This document shows positions 54,377-62,598 of a stretch of 64,000 bases of DNA, piece after piece (the first letter of the stretch is position 1; each line of letters starts with the position of its first letter). The notes under the pieces were generated by a model, which saw only the letters and a program-made list of their open reading frames with translations, was not told the origin of the DNA and ran no database searches. The stretch lies in assembly GCF_021654855.1 (NCBI RefSeq), contig NZ_AP024202.1:1-64000 (forward strand), in the 5' to 3' direction. This DNA is from Thiomicrorhabdus immobilis. GTDB taxonomy: Bacteria; Pseudomonadota; Gammaproteobacteria; Thiomicrospirales; Thiomicrospiraceae. The translations under genes were made by a program, and so were the position numbers.

Positions 54377-55033
54377 ATGAAAGGTAATTTAATGGTGCGT
54401 TCAATGACGCTTTTAATTTTAGTGGCTATCGGTTTGGCGCATATTTCTGGTCAAACCAATTTACTATCCGTTAACTGGTTATGGTTAGCCATTTTGCCAG
54501 CGTTTATGGGTTTTCAAGCGACCTTTACGGGTATTTGCCCTGCTGTGTTAATAGGAAAATTATCTAAAACTGGTGAGTGTTGTCCTGGTGGTAGTTGTGG
54601 TACCAGCAAGCCAGCAAGCAGCCAAACCGAACAAAAAAGCGGTTCATGTTGTGGCAGTGAAAACAGCACATTAAAAGAGAAATCCGTCAGTTGTTGTGGT
54701 TCTGATGCAAATAGCCAAACTGAAAAAAGTGGTGGTTGTTGTGATACAAAAGAGGATATAGCGACTTCAAGTGGTTGTTGTTCTAACCAGAGTGATGCTA
54801 TTGAAATTAAGGTTTTAGGAACAGGGTGCGCTACTTGCGAAAATACCATGAAGTTGATTAGTGAAACCGCTAAAGAACAAGGGGTTGATGTGACAATCAT
54901 TAAAGTTGACGACGTCGCTGAGATTGCTAGTTATGGTGTTATGAGCACACCAGGGATTGTAATCGGCGACCAAGTCTTGCATGCAGGTGGAATGCCAACT
55001 AAACAAGCGGTTATTGAGTGGTTGAAACCATAA
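54377..55033 (+). CDS. Fusion: YgaP-like membrane domain, CC-repeat linker, thioredoxin-like domain
   Basis: 218 aa. Residues about 1-65 hold two hydrophobic segments and FTGICPAVLIGKL, resembling the DUF2892/YgaP inner-membrane domain. Residues about 66-135 are a Ser/Gly/Lys linker with five Cys-pair blocks: CCPGGSC, SCCGS, SCCGS, GCCDT and GCCSN. Residues about 140-218 are a small thioredoxin fold of the MTH895 type, IKVLGTGCATCENTMKLI with a CxxC-like CATC and the cis-proline STPGIVI. There are 14 Cys in total. In the arsenic operon it may bind or reduce metalloids at the membrane, but that is inference. Confidence 0.75.
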   Translation: MKGNLMVRSMTLLILVAIGLAHISGQTNLLSVNWLWLAILPAFMGFQATFTGICPAVLIGKLSKTGECCPGGSCGTSKPASSQTEQKSGSCCGSENSTLKEKSVSCCGSDANSQTEKSGGCCDTKEDIATSSGCCSNQSDAIEIKVLGTGCATCENTMKLISETAKEQGVDVTIIKVDDVAEIASYGVMSTPGIVIGDQVLHAGGMPTKQAVIEWLKP

Positions 55034-55069
55034 TAGGTTTGCCAATAATAGCGATTTTGGGAGTTTGCT

Positions 55070-55540
55070 ATGTATAACGTTTTATTTATTGATACTGAAA
55101 ACGCAACCCGAAGTATTGTTGCTGAAGCTTTATTGAACCATTGGGGTAAGGGGAAGTTTCAAGCTTACAGTGCAGGGAGTGAGCCTATCAATGATATAAA
55201 CCCTCATGCGCTTGCGGTACTCAAGAATGCCAATCTCTCTGTAGCGGATGCTTATCCTAAAGGCTTGGATGTATTTTCGGGTGACGATGCTCCGCAAATG
55301 GATTTTGTATTCATTCTATGCGATAAGGTCCGTAATGAGGTTTGTCCCATCTGGCCTGATCATACGATTACCGCGGTTTGGGATATAAACATTCCTACTG
55401 CGGATGATTTGTATATCGACGCGGTCAGAGAGGTATTGCATAGCTTGGAAGCCCGAATACAGTTATTCATACAACTTCCTATTGCTAAACTGGAGCATTT
55501 GAAACTGAAACAAGCTGTGGCTGAAATCAGTCAACAATAA
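55070..55540 (+). CDS. ArsC-like LMW-phosphatase-fold protein lacking the catalytic Cys
   Basis: 156 aa, close throughout to thioredoxin/glutaredoxin-linked arsenate reductases of the low-molecular-weight phosphatase fold (AYSAGSEPINDINPHALAVL, DFVFILCDKVRNEVCPIWP, SLEARIQLFIQLP). Active members begin VLFLCTGNSARS with the Cys as nucleophile; here the loop reads VLFIDTENATRS. Asp (GAT) has replaced Cys at residue 8, and the late Asp-Pro is Ile-Pro. The frame is intact, so it is not a simple frameshift. It is probably not an arsenate reductase and may be a regulator or sensor. It lies inside the arsenic operon. Confidence 0.85.
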   Translation: MYNVLFIDTENATRSIVAEALLNHWGKGKFQAYSAGSEPINDINPHALAVLKNANLSVADAYPKGLDVFSGDDAPQMDFVFILCDKVRNEVCPIWPDHTITAVWDINIPTADDLYIDAVREVLHSLEARIQLFIQLPIAKLEHLKLKQAVAEISQQ

Positions 55541-55564
55541 ATAATCAATAGGCATGGACCATCA

Positions 55565-56593
55565 ATGAAAAAAATTAGAATTGCTATCAATGGTTTTGGG
55601 CGAATGGGTCGTTTAGCGATGCGTATGGCGTACGACTGGCCGGAAATCGAAATTGTACATATCAATGAAATCGCTACAAATGCCGAAGGCTCGGCACACT
55701 TACTCAAATTCGATTCGGCGCACGGTCGCTGGCATCACGATCCTCTTGCTGAAAACGGCAAAATTAAAATCGGTGATGACTTGATTGGTTATTCAAGCAA
55801 CCTGGTTATTTCGGATACGGATTGGGGTTCTATGGATTTGGATGTGGTCATTGAATCCACTGGTGAGTTCAGAACCAAGGCTCAAGTCAATGCCTATCTG
55901 GACCAGAGTGTGAAACAAGTCATTGTGGCCGCTCCTATGAAAGAGGGTATTAAGAATATTGTCATGGGAATCAATAATGGGGTTTTTGAGCCAGGCCAGG
56001 ACCCTATCATTACCGCGGCCTCTTGTACCACCAATTGTATCGCCCCGGTTATTAAGGTGATGCATGAAAAATTGGGTATTAAGCATGGCATGATTACCAC
56101 TATGCACGATAGAACCAATACCCAGAAAGTGGTGGATCATGGGCATAAGGATTTGCGCCGAGCACGCGCGAGCTTCGAATCCTTGATTCCAACATCAACC
56201 GGTTCGGCTACGGCAATCGGCACCATTTTTCCGGAGTTGAACGGCAAGCTCAATGGCTTGGCGGTGCGTGTTCCTTTTATGAATGCGTCCTTGACGGACT
56301 TGGTTCTGGAGATGCAAAGCGAAACTACGGTTGATGAGGTTAATGGCTTATTGCAGGAAGCGTCACAAACCTATTTAAGTGGTATTTTAGGGTTTGAAAC
56401 ACGACCATTGGTTTCAGTGGATTACGAGGGTGAGACATGCTCAAGTGTTATCGATGCACCCTCGACCATGGTGGTGAACGGTACCCAGGTGAAACTCTTG
56501 GCTTGGTATGATAATGAAATCGGTTATGTAGTGCGGATGATGGAGTTGGCGGTTAAAGTCGCCAAGGCCAACAGGTTCCACGTGGAACATTAA
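55565..56593 (+). CDS. gapdh: ArsJ-associated glyceraldehyde-3-phosphate dehydrogenase
   Basis: 342 aa NAD-dependent GAPDH with [15 protein letters not shown] at the start, the catalytic [13 protein letters not shown] and late [14 protein letters not shown]. In arsenic islands such an enzyme forms 1-arseno-3-phosphoglycerate from arsenate, which ArsJ then exports. The position directly before arsJ, not among glycolysis genes, supports this role. A parS-like site overlaps its last codons (56574). A hairpin separates it from arsJ. Confidence 0.9.
   Translation: MKKIRIAINGFGRMGRLAMRMAYDWPEIEIVHINEIATNAEGSAHLLKFDSAHGRWHHDPLAENGKIKIGDDLIGYSSNLVISDTDWGSMDLDVVIESTGEFRTKAQVNAYLDQSVKQVIVAAPMKEGIKNIVMGINNGVFEPGQDPIITAASCTTNCIAPVIKVMHEKLGIKHGMITTMHDRTNTQKVVDHGHKDLRRARASFESLIPTSTGSATAIGTIFPELNGKLNGLAVRVPFMNASLTDLVLEMQSETTVDEVNGLLQEASQTYLSGILGFETRPLVSVDYEGETCSSVIDAPSTMVVNGTQVKLLAWYDNEIGYVVRMMELAVKVAKANRFHVEH
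56574..56589. promoter_or_regulatory. parS-like site at the 3' end of the GAPDH gene
   Basis: GGTTCCACGTGGAACA, 14 of 16 parS positions, with a 14-bp perfect palindromic core. It overlaps the last codons of the gene (F-H-V-E-H). Confidence 0.6.
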
Positions 56594-56629
56594 TTTTGTA
56601 AAGTTTCAAGTTTGCCGTTTACAATCCTG

Positions 56630-56664
56630 ACAGGCCTGGTTAATCTGCTTTTAACCAGGCCTGT
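56630..56664. repeat. Hairpin made of two degenerate palindrome copies between the GAPDH gene and arsJ
   Basis: Perfect 14-bp stem ACAGGCCTGGTTAA / TTAACCAGGCCTGT with a 7-nt loop TCTGCTT, 37 bp after the GAPDH stop. Each arm carries the AGGCCT centre with one side of the standard arm. Followed by TTAGTT, so it is likely an attenuating or terminating hairpin before arsJ. Confidence 0.8.
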
Positions 56665-56714
56665 TTAGTTATAACCAAGTGATAAATAGGCAATTCTATA
56701 GAAAGGCAATAATC

Positions 56715-57902
56715 ATGAATAGCACACAACAATATGCTCTCGTTACTGCAAACTATTGGGCATTTACCTTAACCGATGGTGCCTTGCGCATGTTGGTATT
56801 ACTGTTTTTTTATCAGCTGGGCTACAGTCCTTTGGCGATTGCCATGTTGTTTCTATTCTATGAGATTTTTGGAATAGTGACCAACTTGGTAGGTGGTTGG
56901 CTGGGAGCACGACTGGGTTTAAATGTCACCATGAATATCGGCTTGGCATTGCAGGTTTTGGCCTTGGTGATGTTGACCGTACCTACCGAATGGCTGGGTG
57001 TTGCTTATGTGATGTTGGCGCAAGCTTTGTCCGGTATTGCCAAAGACCTCAATAAGATGAGTGCAAAAAGCAGTATCAAATCCTTAGCTAGTGATAAAGA
57101 TGGCACCTTATATCGTTGGGTCACTTTGTTGACGGGTTCAAAAAACGCTTTAAAAGGATTGGGTTTCTTTTTAGGAGCCTTGCTGTTGGAGTGGGTCGGT
57201 TTCGCGAATGCCATGTGGATTATGGCAGCTGTTTTAACACTCTTTTTAACGGTTTCCATGATTTCTTTGGATAGTGGTTTAGGCAAGTCTAAAAACAAAT
57301 CCAAGTTTACGGAAATGTTCTCCAAGTCAGCCGTTATCAATTGGTTATCGGCGGCAAGATTCTTCCTGTTCGGTGCACGAGATGTTTGGTTTGTGGTGGC
57401 ATTGCCAATCTATTTACAGAGTGTATTGGGATGGAGTCACGCGGAAGTGGGTGCTTATATCGCTTTGTGGATTATCGGCTATGGCGTTATCCAGGCAAGT
57501 ACTCCTAAATTGATGCAGTCCCATAAAAAAGGCAATCCAACCGCATATACAGCGATGAAGTTAGCCTTGGCTTTAGCTTTGGTTCCATTGCTGATGGCTT
57601 GGCAGTTAAGTGTAAATCCGCAATGGATTATTGTTATCGGTTTGGGGATGTTTGGTTTGGTCTTCGCACTGAATTCAGCGGTACACTCTTATCTGATAGT
57701 CTCTGCGGCGACGCATGACGGTACCTCTAAAGATGTCGGTTTTTACTATATGGCCAATGCTGGCGGACGTTTATTGGGCACGGTTTTATCGGGATACATC
57801 TATCAAGTGGCCGGAATGGAAGCGTGTTTGGTGGTTGCGGGTGTTTTTGTCTTGATTTCCGCGGTGCTTGTTAATCAAATAACCAAGATAGAACAGGCTT
57901 GA
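56715..57902 (+). CDS. arsJ: Organoarsenical exporter ArsJ (MFS)
   Basis: 395 aa from the ATG at 56715, preceded by AAAGG (a GTG at 56679 would add 12 residues). Twelve hydrophobic segments in MFS order. The N-terminus YALVTANYWAFTLTDGALRMLVLLFFYQLGYSP and the loop SGIAKDLNKMSAKSSIK are the distinctive ArsJ motifs. It exports 1-arseno-3-phosphoglycerate, whose hydrolysis outside releases arsenate. With the GAPDH gene it gives arsenate resistance that needs no reductase, which matters here because the ArsC homologue seems inactive. Confidence 0.93.
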   Translation: MNSTQQYALVTANYWAFTLTDGALRMLVLLFFYQLGYSPLAIAMLFLFYEIFGIVTNLVGGWLGARLGLNVTMNIGLALQVLALVMLTVPTEWLGVAYVMLAQALSGIAKDLNKMSAKSSIKSLASDKDGTLYRWVTLLTGSKNALKGLGFFLGALLLEWVGFANAMWIMAAVLTLFLTVSMISLDSGLGKSKNKSKFTEMFSKSAVINWLSAARFFLFGARDVWFVVALPIYLQSVLGWSHAEVGAYIALWIIGYGVIQASTPKLMQSHKKGNPTAYTAMKLALALALVPLLMAWQLSVNPQWIIVIGLGMFGLVFALNSAVHSYLIVSAATHDGTSKDVGFYYMANAGGRLLGTVLSGYIYQVAGMEACLVVAGVFVLISAVLVNQITKIEQA

Positions 57903-57941
57903 ATTGTGGCAAAATGCCATTACAACAATGAGGAGTGATTT

Positions 57942-58361
57942 ATGTGGTTGCAGAAAACCATCACCTTGAAACCTAAACCACGAGGTTTTCATTTGATTAC
58001 CAATGAACTTATGGCGCAGCTACCCGAATTGCGGGACATAAAGATTGGTCTGATGCATGTGTTCATCCAACACACTTCCGCATCTCTCACCATTAACGAG
58101 AACGCCGATCCCTCAGTACGGGACGACTTTGAGAGCTTCTTCAATGAGGTGGTCGCTGAGAACAAGCCTTATTTCACCCATACCTATGAAGGCTCTGACG
58201 ATATGCCCGCACATCTGAAAGGGAGTCTTTTGGGGTTTGAATTGACGCTACCTGTCACTGACGGTTACCCCAATGTAGGTACATGGCAGGGACTGTATTT
58301 GTGTGAGCACCGTAATCATGGTGGTGCAAGAAACTTGCTTGTGACCATACAGGGCGAGTAG
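57942..58361 (+). CDS. yjbQ: YjbQ family (UPF0047) protein
   Basis: 139 aa, the family size. Seen: VFIQHTSASLTINENADPSVRDDFESFF and GYPNVGTWQGLYLCEHRNHGGARNLLVTIQ (each in parts), including the conserved His residues of the trimeric family. It has been associated with thiamine-phosphate synthase activity as a side reaction, and its real substrate is unsettled. It is 39 bp after arsJ and separated from prlC by a palindrome copy. Confidence 0.92.
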   Translation: MWLQKTITLKPKPRGFHLITNELMAQLPELRDIKIGLMHVFIQHTSASLTINENADPSVRDDFESFFNEVVAENKPYFTHTYEGSDDMPAHLKGSLLGFELTLPVTDGYPNVGTWQGLYLCEHRNHGGARNLLVTIQGE

Positions 58362-58387
58362 GTTTGCTGATAATCGCGTTTAAATTC

Positions 58388-58399
58388 ACCAGGCCTGGT
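58388..58399. repeat. Interspersed palindrome ACCAGGCCTGGT between yjbQ and prlC
   Basis: Exact 12-bp core starting 26 bp after the yjbQ stop; the flanks are not symmetric. Confidence 0.9.
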
Positions 58400-58464
58400 T
58401 ACGTTATAATGTTAGGCATTCAGCAATACAATCAAGTTAATTAAGAAATATAAAAGAAAGAACT

Positions 58465-60516
58465 ATGACAAATACCGCTACAAACCCATTATTGATGGAT
58501 TCACAATTTCCAAAATTCGACTTGTTTCACGTGGAACATATTGAACCCGCCGTTACCCAATTATTGGCGGACAATCGCCAAATAATCGCCGATTTGGTGG
58601 CGGAGACCACCGTACCTACCTGGCAAAATTTTGTGGAACCTTTAGAGGTGATTGATAACCGTTTTGAGAAGGTTTGGGGTCCGGTCGGGCATTTGGATGC
58701 GGTCATGAACAGTGATGAATGGCATGAAGCCTATACCAACTGTTTGGAGCAGGTGACGCAGTATTACACTGAAACAGGTCAAAACGCAGGCCTGTATCAA
58801 AAGTTTAAAACACTGGCCGAAAGCGAAGAGTATCAAACCTACAGCTTGGCGCAAAAGAAAGTGATCGAGAATGCATTGCGTAATTTCCGTTTAAGCGGAA
58901 TCGCTTTACCAAGGGATAAACAGGCTGTTTATAAAGAGCTAAAACAGCGTTTGTCGCAGAACACCAGCCAGTTTGGTAATAATGTTCTCAAGTCTACCCA
59001 GGCCTGGTCCAAACAGATTGAAGATGAATCAGAGTTGGCTGGTTTGCCAGAATCGGCCATGGGATTGTTGCAGCAATTGGCACAGCAGAAATCATTAGAG
59101 GGTTGGTGTGTTACTTTGGATTTTCCATCCTATTTAGCGGTGATGACACATGCGGATAACCGTGATTTACGTGCCGAAGTCTATCGAGCGTTTGCTACAC
59201 GCGCTTCCGACCAAGCCGACAATACCGGGTTTGATAACAGCGAATTAATTGAAAAGATTCGAGCGGACCGCCACCAGTTGGCGACGTTGTTGGAATTCAA
59301 TAACTACGCTGAATACTCGTTAGCCACCAAAATGGCTGAAACAACGGATCAGGTATTAGGGTTTTTGCGCGACTTAGCGGCTAAATCAAAACCGCAAGGA
59401 GAAAAGGAGCTAGCGACCCTGAAAGCCTTTGCTAAAGATAAGTTAGGGATCGAGGATTTTCAGCCGTGGGATGTGACCTACGCCTCTGAAAAGCTTAAGA
59501 ATGAAACCTTGTCTTTATCGCAAGAGAAGTTGCGCCCTTATTTTCCTGTTGAAACCGTATTAAGCGGGCTGTTCACGATTACCGAAACCCTGTTCAATAT
59601 CAAGATTGCGGTTAAACAAGGGGTCGAAACCTGGCATGAAGATGTACGTTTCTTTGAGCTTACCGATGAAAACAACCAGGTGGTGGGGCATTTCTATTTG
59701 GATTTATATGCACGTGAAAATAAACGTGGCGGGGCTTGGATGGATTCGGCGATTACCCGATGGAAACATCCGCATGGTGTAATTCAAACGCCGGTAACCT
59801 ATTTGGTTTGTAATTTCACACCGCCCATTGGAGATAAGGAAGCGTGTCTGACCCATGATGAAGTGACTACTTTGTTCCATGAGTTTGGGCATGGTATTCA
59901 TCACCTGTTTACCAAAATGGAACAGCTGGATGTTTCTGGCATAAGCGGTGTGCCTTGGGATGCGGTGGAGTTGCCATCACAGTTCATGGAAAATTTCTGC
60001 TGGGAACGAGAAGGTTTGAATTTCATCTCATCCCATACTGAAACGGGCGAGCCTTTGCCTGATGCCTTATTTAATGCGCTTAAAAAGGGGCGTGGTTTCC
60101 AATCCGCGATGATGATGTTGCGACAATTAGAGTTTGCTTTGGTGGATTTTGAATTGCATGCACATTATGATCCTGCACAACCGCAAGATATCCTTCAGAT
60201 TGCGCAAAAAATTCGTGATGAAGTGGCGGTGGTTCAGCCGCCAAGTTATAGCCGCCAGCTACATAGTTTTAGCCATATTTTCGCTGGTGGCTATGCGGCC
60301 GGTTATTACAGCTACAAGTGGGCGGAAGTATTGTCTGCAGATGCTTTTAGTCTGTTTGAAGAAACGGGAATATTGAACCCGGAAACGGGTATGAAATTTA
60401 AGAATACGATTTTAGCGGCGGGTGGTTCTATCGACCCAATGGAACTATTCAAAGCGTTTAGAGGTCGTGAACCTGAAATCGATGCATTGTTGCGTCATAG
60501 TGGGATTGCGGCGTAA
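58465..60516 (+). CDS. prlC: Oligopeptidase A (M3 zinc metallopeptidase)
   Basis: Cytoplasmic peptidase that cleaves signal peptides and other short peptides. 683 aa (E. coli 680). Seen: the zinc site FHEFGHGIHHLFTK (HExxH, about residue 472), the nearby GVPWDAVELPSQFMENFCWE with the third ligand Glu, and a C-terminal YAAGYYSYKWAEVLSADAF. Two motif coincidences lie in its codons: a perfect parS at 58523-58538 (F-H-V-E-H) and a one-mismatch repeat copy at 58997-59008 (CCCAGGCCTGGT). The minus-strand hairpin at 60538 lies just past its end. Confidence 0.95.
   Translation: MTNTATNPLLMDSQFPKFDLFHVEHIEPAVTQLLADNRQIIADLVAETTVPTWQNFVEPLEVIDNRFEKVWGPVGHLDAVMNSDEWHEAYTNCLEQVTQYYTETGQNAGLYQKFKTLAESEEYQTYSLAQKKVIENALRNFRLSGIALPRDKQAVYKELKQRLSQNTSQFGNNVLKSTQAWSKQIEDESELAGLPESAMGLLQQLAQQKSLEGWCVTLDFPSYLAVMTHADNRDLRAEVYRAFATRASDQADNTGFDNSELIEKIRADRHQLATLLEFNNYAEYSLATKMAETTDQVLGFLRDLAAKSKPQGEKELATLKAFAKDKLGIEDFQPWDVTYASEKLKNETLSLSQEKLRPYFPVETVLSGLFTITETLFNIKIAVKQGVETWHEDVRFFELTDENNQVVGHFYLDLYARENKRGGAWMDSAITRWKHPHGVIQTPVTYLVCNFTPPIGDKEACLTHDEVTTLFHEFGHGIHHLFTKMEQLDVSGISGVPWDAVELPSQFMENFCWEREGLNFISSHTETGEPLPDALFNALKKGRGFQSAMMMLRQLEFALVDFELHAHYDPAQPQDILQIAQKIRDEVAVVQPPSYSRQLHSFSHIFAGGYAAGYYSYKWAEVLSADAFSLFEETGILNPETGMKFKNTILAAGGSIDPMELFKAFRGREPEIDALLRHSGIAA
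58523..58538. promoter_or_regulatory. parS site inside prlC
   Basis: TGTTTCACGTGGAACA, identical to the site in tsaC at 18901 and matching the parS consensus in all fixed positions. It lies near the start of the prlC coding sequence. Confidence 0.85.
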
Positions 60517-60537
60517 GCCATTTTTGACATAAAAAAA

Positions 60538-60563
60538 GCCTTTACCCATAAATGAGTAAAGGC
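60538..60563 (-). terminator. Terminator of the porin operon
   Basis: Stem GCCTTTAC / GTAAAGGC with a 10-nt loop. On the minus strand it is followed by seven T, so it ends the porin transcript. A second hairpin GGTTAAC / GTTAACC lies at 60569-60588. Confidence 0.8.
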
Positions 60564-60627
60564 AAGTTGGTTAACGGTTAAGTTAACCAAAACAACGAAA
60601 ATTCTTTGGCAATGGTTAATTGTGTAA

Positions 60628-61995
60628 TTAGAAAACCATCATTAACTGAGCAGATAGACGGTTATCCAGTACTTTCGCAACCCGTGTTGGGTTTGAACCA
60701 GCTAATGCCGTTGGTGCATCCAAATCACGAATTTCATAGTTCAAACGTACAGAGGTCTTTTTATTAAAGAAGTACTGTGCACCTAAAGTTGTAGTCGTAA
60801 ATACACGCTTTTTATCTATACCAGTACCAGTGTTAGCATCTGATTTAGTCGCGCTATTCAAGACATCGTAACGTGCGTTCAGTTCTATATTTGGTTTAAT
60901 GCGGTAGCCAAGGTCTAGTTGATAGGCATCCGCTTTTTGATCGGTGAATACGGATAATGGAGTATTTGTTGCACCAGCAACAGGTCCCCCCCAAATCATG
61001 CCATCAGCGGTAAAGTACTCTGCGGCTGCTCGGTACTTACCATCAAAATAGGTCATACCTACACCCGCTCGGTCACGTTTATGTTCAGTAGAATCAACAG
61101 TACGTTTACCGGTTTGTGACCAAGCATACATTTTCATGCTGTGGCGTCTTGGACCTTGTGAATTATCAAAAACCTTTTCCGCTGAACCATAAAGATATAA
61201 ATCTTTATTTTTATCATTATCGGTTAAAGCTAAGCCATTACCATTACCAATCATAACGGCATAGCTGTATTCCCAGTCATTGTTTTTGAAGGTATCGAAA
61301 ATCTGAATACCGGTATCTCTTACCGCAAAGGCAGGATCTGTTCTTGTGCCATAGATGGTATTTTCCTGTCTTGCTGGTGCTGGTACACCATCAGGAAGAG
61401 CACCAACAGGAGTTGAGTTATCAACTTTTTTCTCGATCAATAGTCGGTCAGTACCATTGGTGAAGTTGACATAGTTGAATACCGGAATCCCTTTAAATGA
61501 TTCTTCCGAACCCGGTGTTTTGAATAAACCTACACGGATGCGAGCACCTTTAATATGGTTTAGCGTAATACTGGCATCAGTCAATTGTCCCTGAGAACCA
61601 CTACCACCTGTAGTGATGCCGTTATTACCCAGTTCCGTCATCAGAAAGTAATTCACATTCTTATCTAAAGGAAAGTTTGCCCCACGGACACCGATACGAG
61701 CACGTTTGATATTGAACCCTGACGAGGTGCTTAATTGTGGTGCCATTTGGTTGAATGCTGCAGAGTCTCCTGATAAACCAGCGGCTGCGCCACTAAGAGT
61801 GGGTAGTTTTGTATCATCAGTTTGTTGATAATCAATCTGGGCAAAACCCCATACCTTGGCACGTGGTGCTTGATCGGGTTTTTCAGTCCCTTGAATCATC
61901 AGCCAGTTTGCGGCTAGCACTGGTTGGGTGGTTATTGCACCGGCCAAGGCGAGTAATAAGGCGCTTTTTTTAAATTTCAGCTTTTTGTTAAACAT
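60628..61995 (-). CDS. Outer-membrane porin (OprO/OprP-type)
   Basis: 455 aa with a signal peptide (MFNKKLKFKKSALLLALAGA, cleavage after VLA), a 16-strand-like beta pattern (GFNIKRARIGVRGANFPL, IKGARIRVGLFKTPGSEESF, YQLDLGYRIKPNIELNARYD), and a terminal Phe in AQLMMVF. It resembles the phosphate-selective porin O/P superfamily, although the ion cannot be told. It is the last gene after two DsrE-like genes (62 bp gap), which suggests they are expressed together. Confidence 0.85.
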   Translation of the reverse strand: MFNKKLKFKKSALLLALAGAITTQPVLAANWLMIQGTEKPDQAPRAKVWGFAQIDYQQTDDTKLPTLSGAAAGLSGDSAAFNQMAPQLSTSSGFNIKRARIGVRGANFPLDKNVNYFLMTELGNNGITTGGSGSQGQLTDASITLNHIKGARIRVGLFKTPGSEESFKGIPVFNYVNFTNGTDRLLIEKKVDNSTPVGALPDGVPAPARQENTIYGTRTDPAFAVRDTGIQIFDTFKNNDWEYSYAVMIGNGNGLALTDNDKNKDLYLYGSAEKVFDNSQGPRRHSMKMYAWSQTGKRTVDSTEHKRDRAGVGMTYFDGKYRAAAEYFTADGMIWGGPVAGATNTPLSVFTDQKADAYQLDLGYRIKPNIELNARYDVLNSATKSDANTGTGIDKKRVFTTTTLGAQYFFNKKTSVRLNYEIRDLDAPTALAGSNPTRVAKVLDNRLSAQLMMVF

Positions 61996-62057
61996 AAGTA
62001 TCCTCTTCTCATTTTTTATGAGTTTATATTGTTTTATATTGATTATTTATTTGGGAA

Positions 62058-62570
62058 TTAAGGTCGGATATAGGTAAATCCTTGACCTTGTAGGTGAGCA
62101 AGTTCAGCGACACCGCTAGGCACGACATCGTCTTTGGCGGCATCGTATAAATCTTCTTCTAAATTGACGTTTCTGCCTTTTAGGGTATTGGCACAAACAT
62201 TAAAATGAACACCTTGTAACTTCAAACGGTCTACACGTTGTGTGATCTTATCTACCGCATTTGCAGATTTGAATTTTGGTACTTTTTTCAGTGATTCAGG
62301 CTTAAGAAGCAGTGATAAGCCGTCACCATGCAATACCACGTGAATATCCATGTTTTCTGCCCCTACGGCATTGATATGGTTTTGAATATTTCTTAAAGCC
62401 CCAAATTGCTTTTTAGCATCGTCATAATTAATGTGGTAAACCACTTTTTGGTGGCCGTATCGGTCAGCATTATCTGACGCGATAGCAAAATTAGGCACTA
62501 AAGAAGCTAAACCGAAAAAGACAACTAAGCCAAACATGACTGAGGATAAAAGGTGAGTAATTGTTTTCAT
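62058..62570 (-). CDS. Secreted DsrE-like protein 2
   Basis: 170 aa with a signal peptide (MKTITHLLSSVMFGLVVFFG, cleavage near AIA). The mature part has the DsrE/F fold features: QKVVYHINYDDAKKQFGALRNI, MDIHVVLHGDGLSLLL and a single conserved Cys in GVHFNVCANTLKG. In sulfur bacteria DsrE proteins relay sulfur through this Cys; a periplasmic form could carry sulfane sulfur, but this is inferred. It is 28 bp after the first DsrE-like gene. Confidence 0.8.
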   Translation of the reverse strand: MKTITHLLSSVMFGLVVFFGLASLVPNFAIASDNADRYGHQKVVYHINYDDAKKQFGALRNIQNHINAVGAENMDIHVVLHGDGLSLLLKPESLKKVPKFKSANAVDKITQRVDRLKLQGVHFNVCANTLKGRNVNLEEDLYDAAKDDVVPSGVAELAHLQGQGFTYIRP

Positions 62571-62598
62571 AAAAGTCTCGAATTTGATAAATAAGGGA

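Noticed and set aside
55565-56593. GAPDH as a glycolytic or Calvin-cycle gene
   Set aside because: Its place between arsC-like and arsJ genes, far from prk or other central carbon genes, fits the ArsJ pathway better.
59705-59720. CACGTGAAA in prlC as a sixth parS site
   Set aside because: Only the CACGTGAAA part fits; the left half does not match the consensus.
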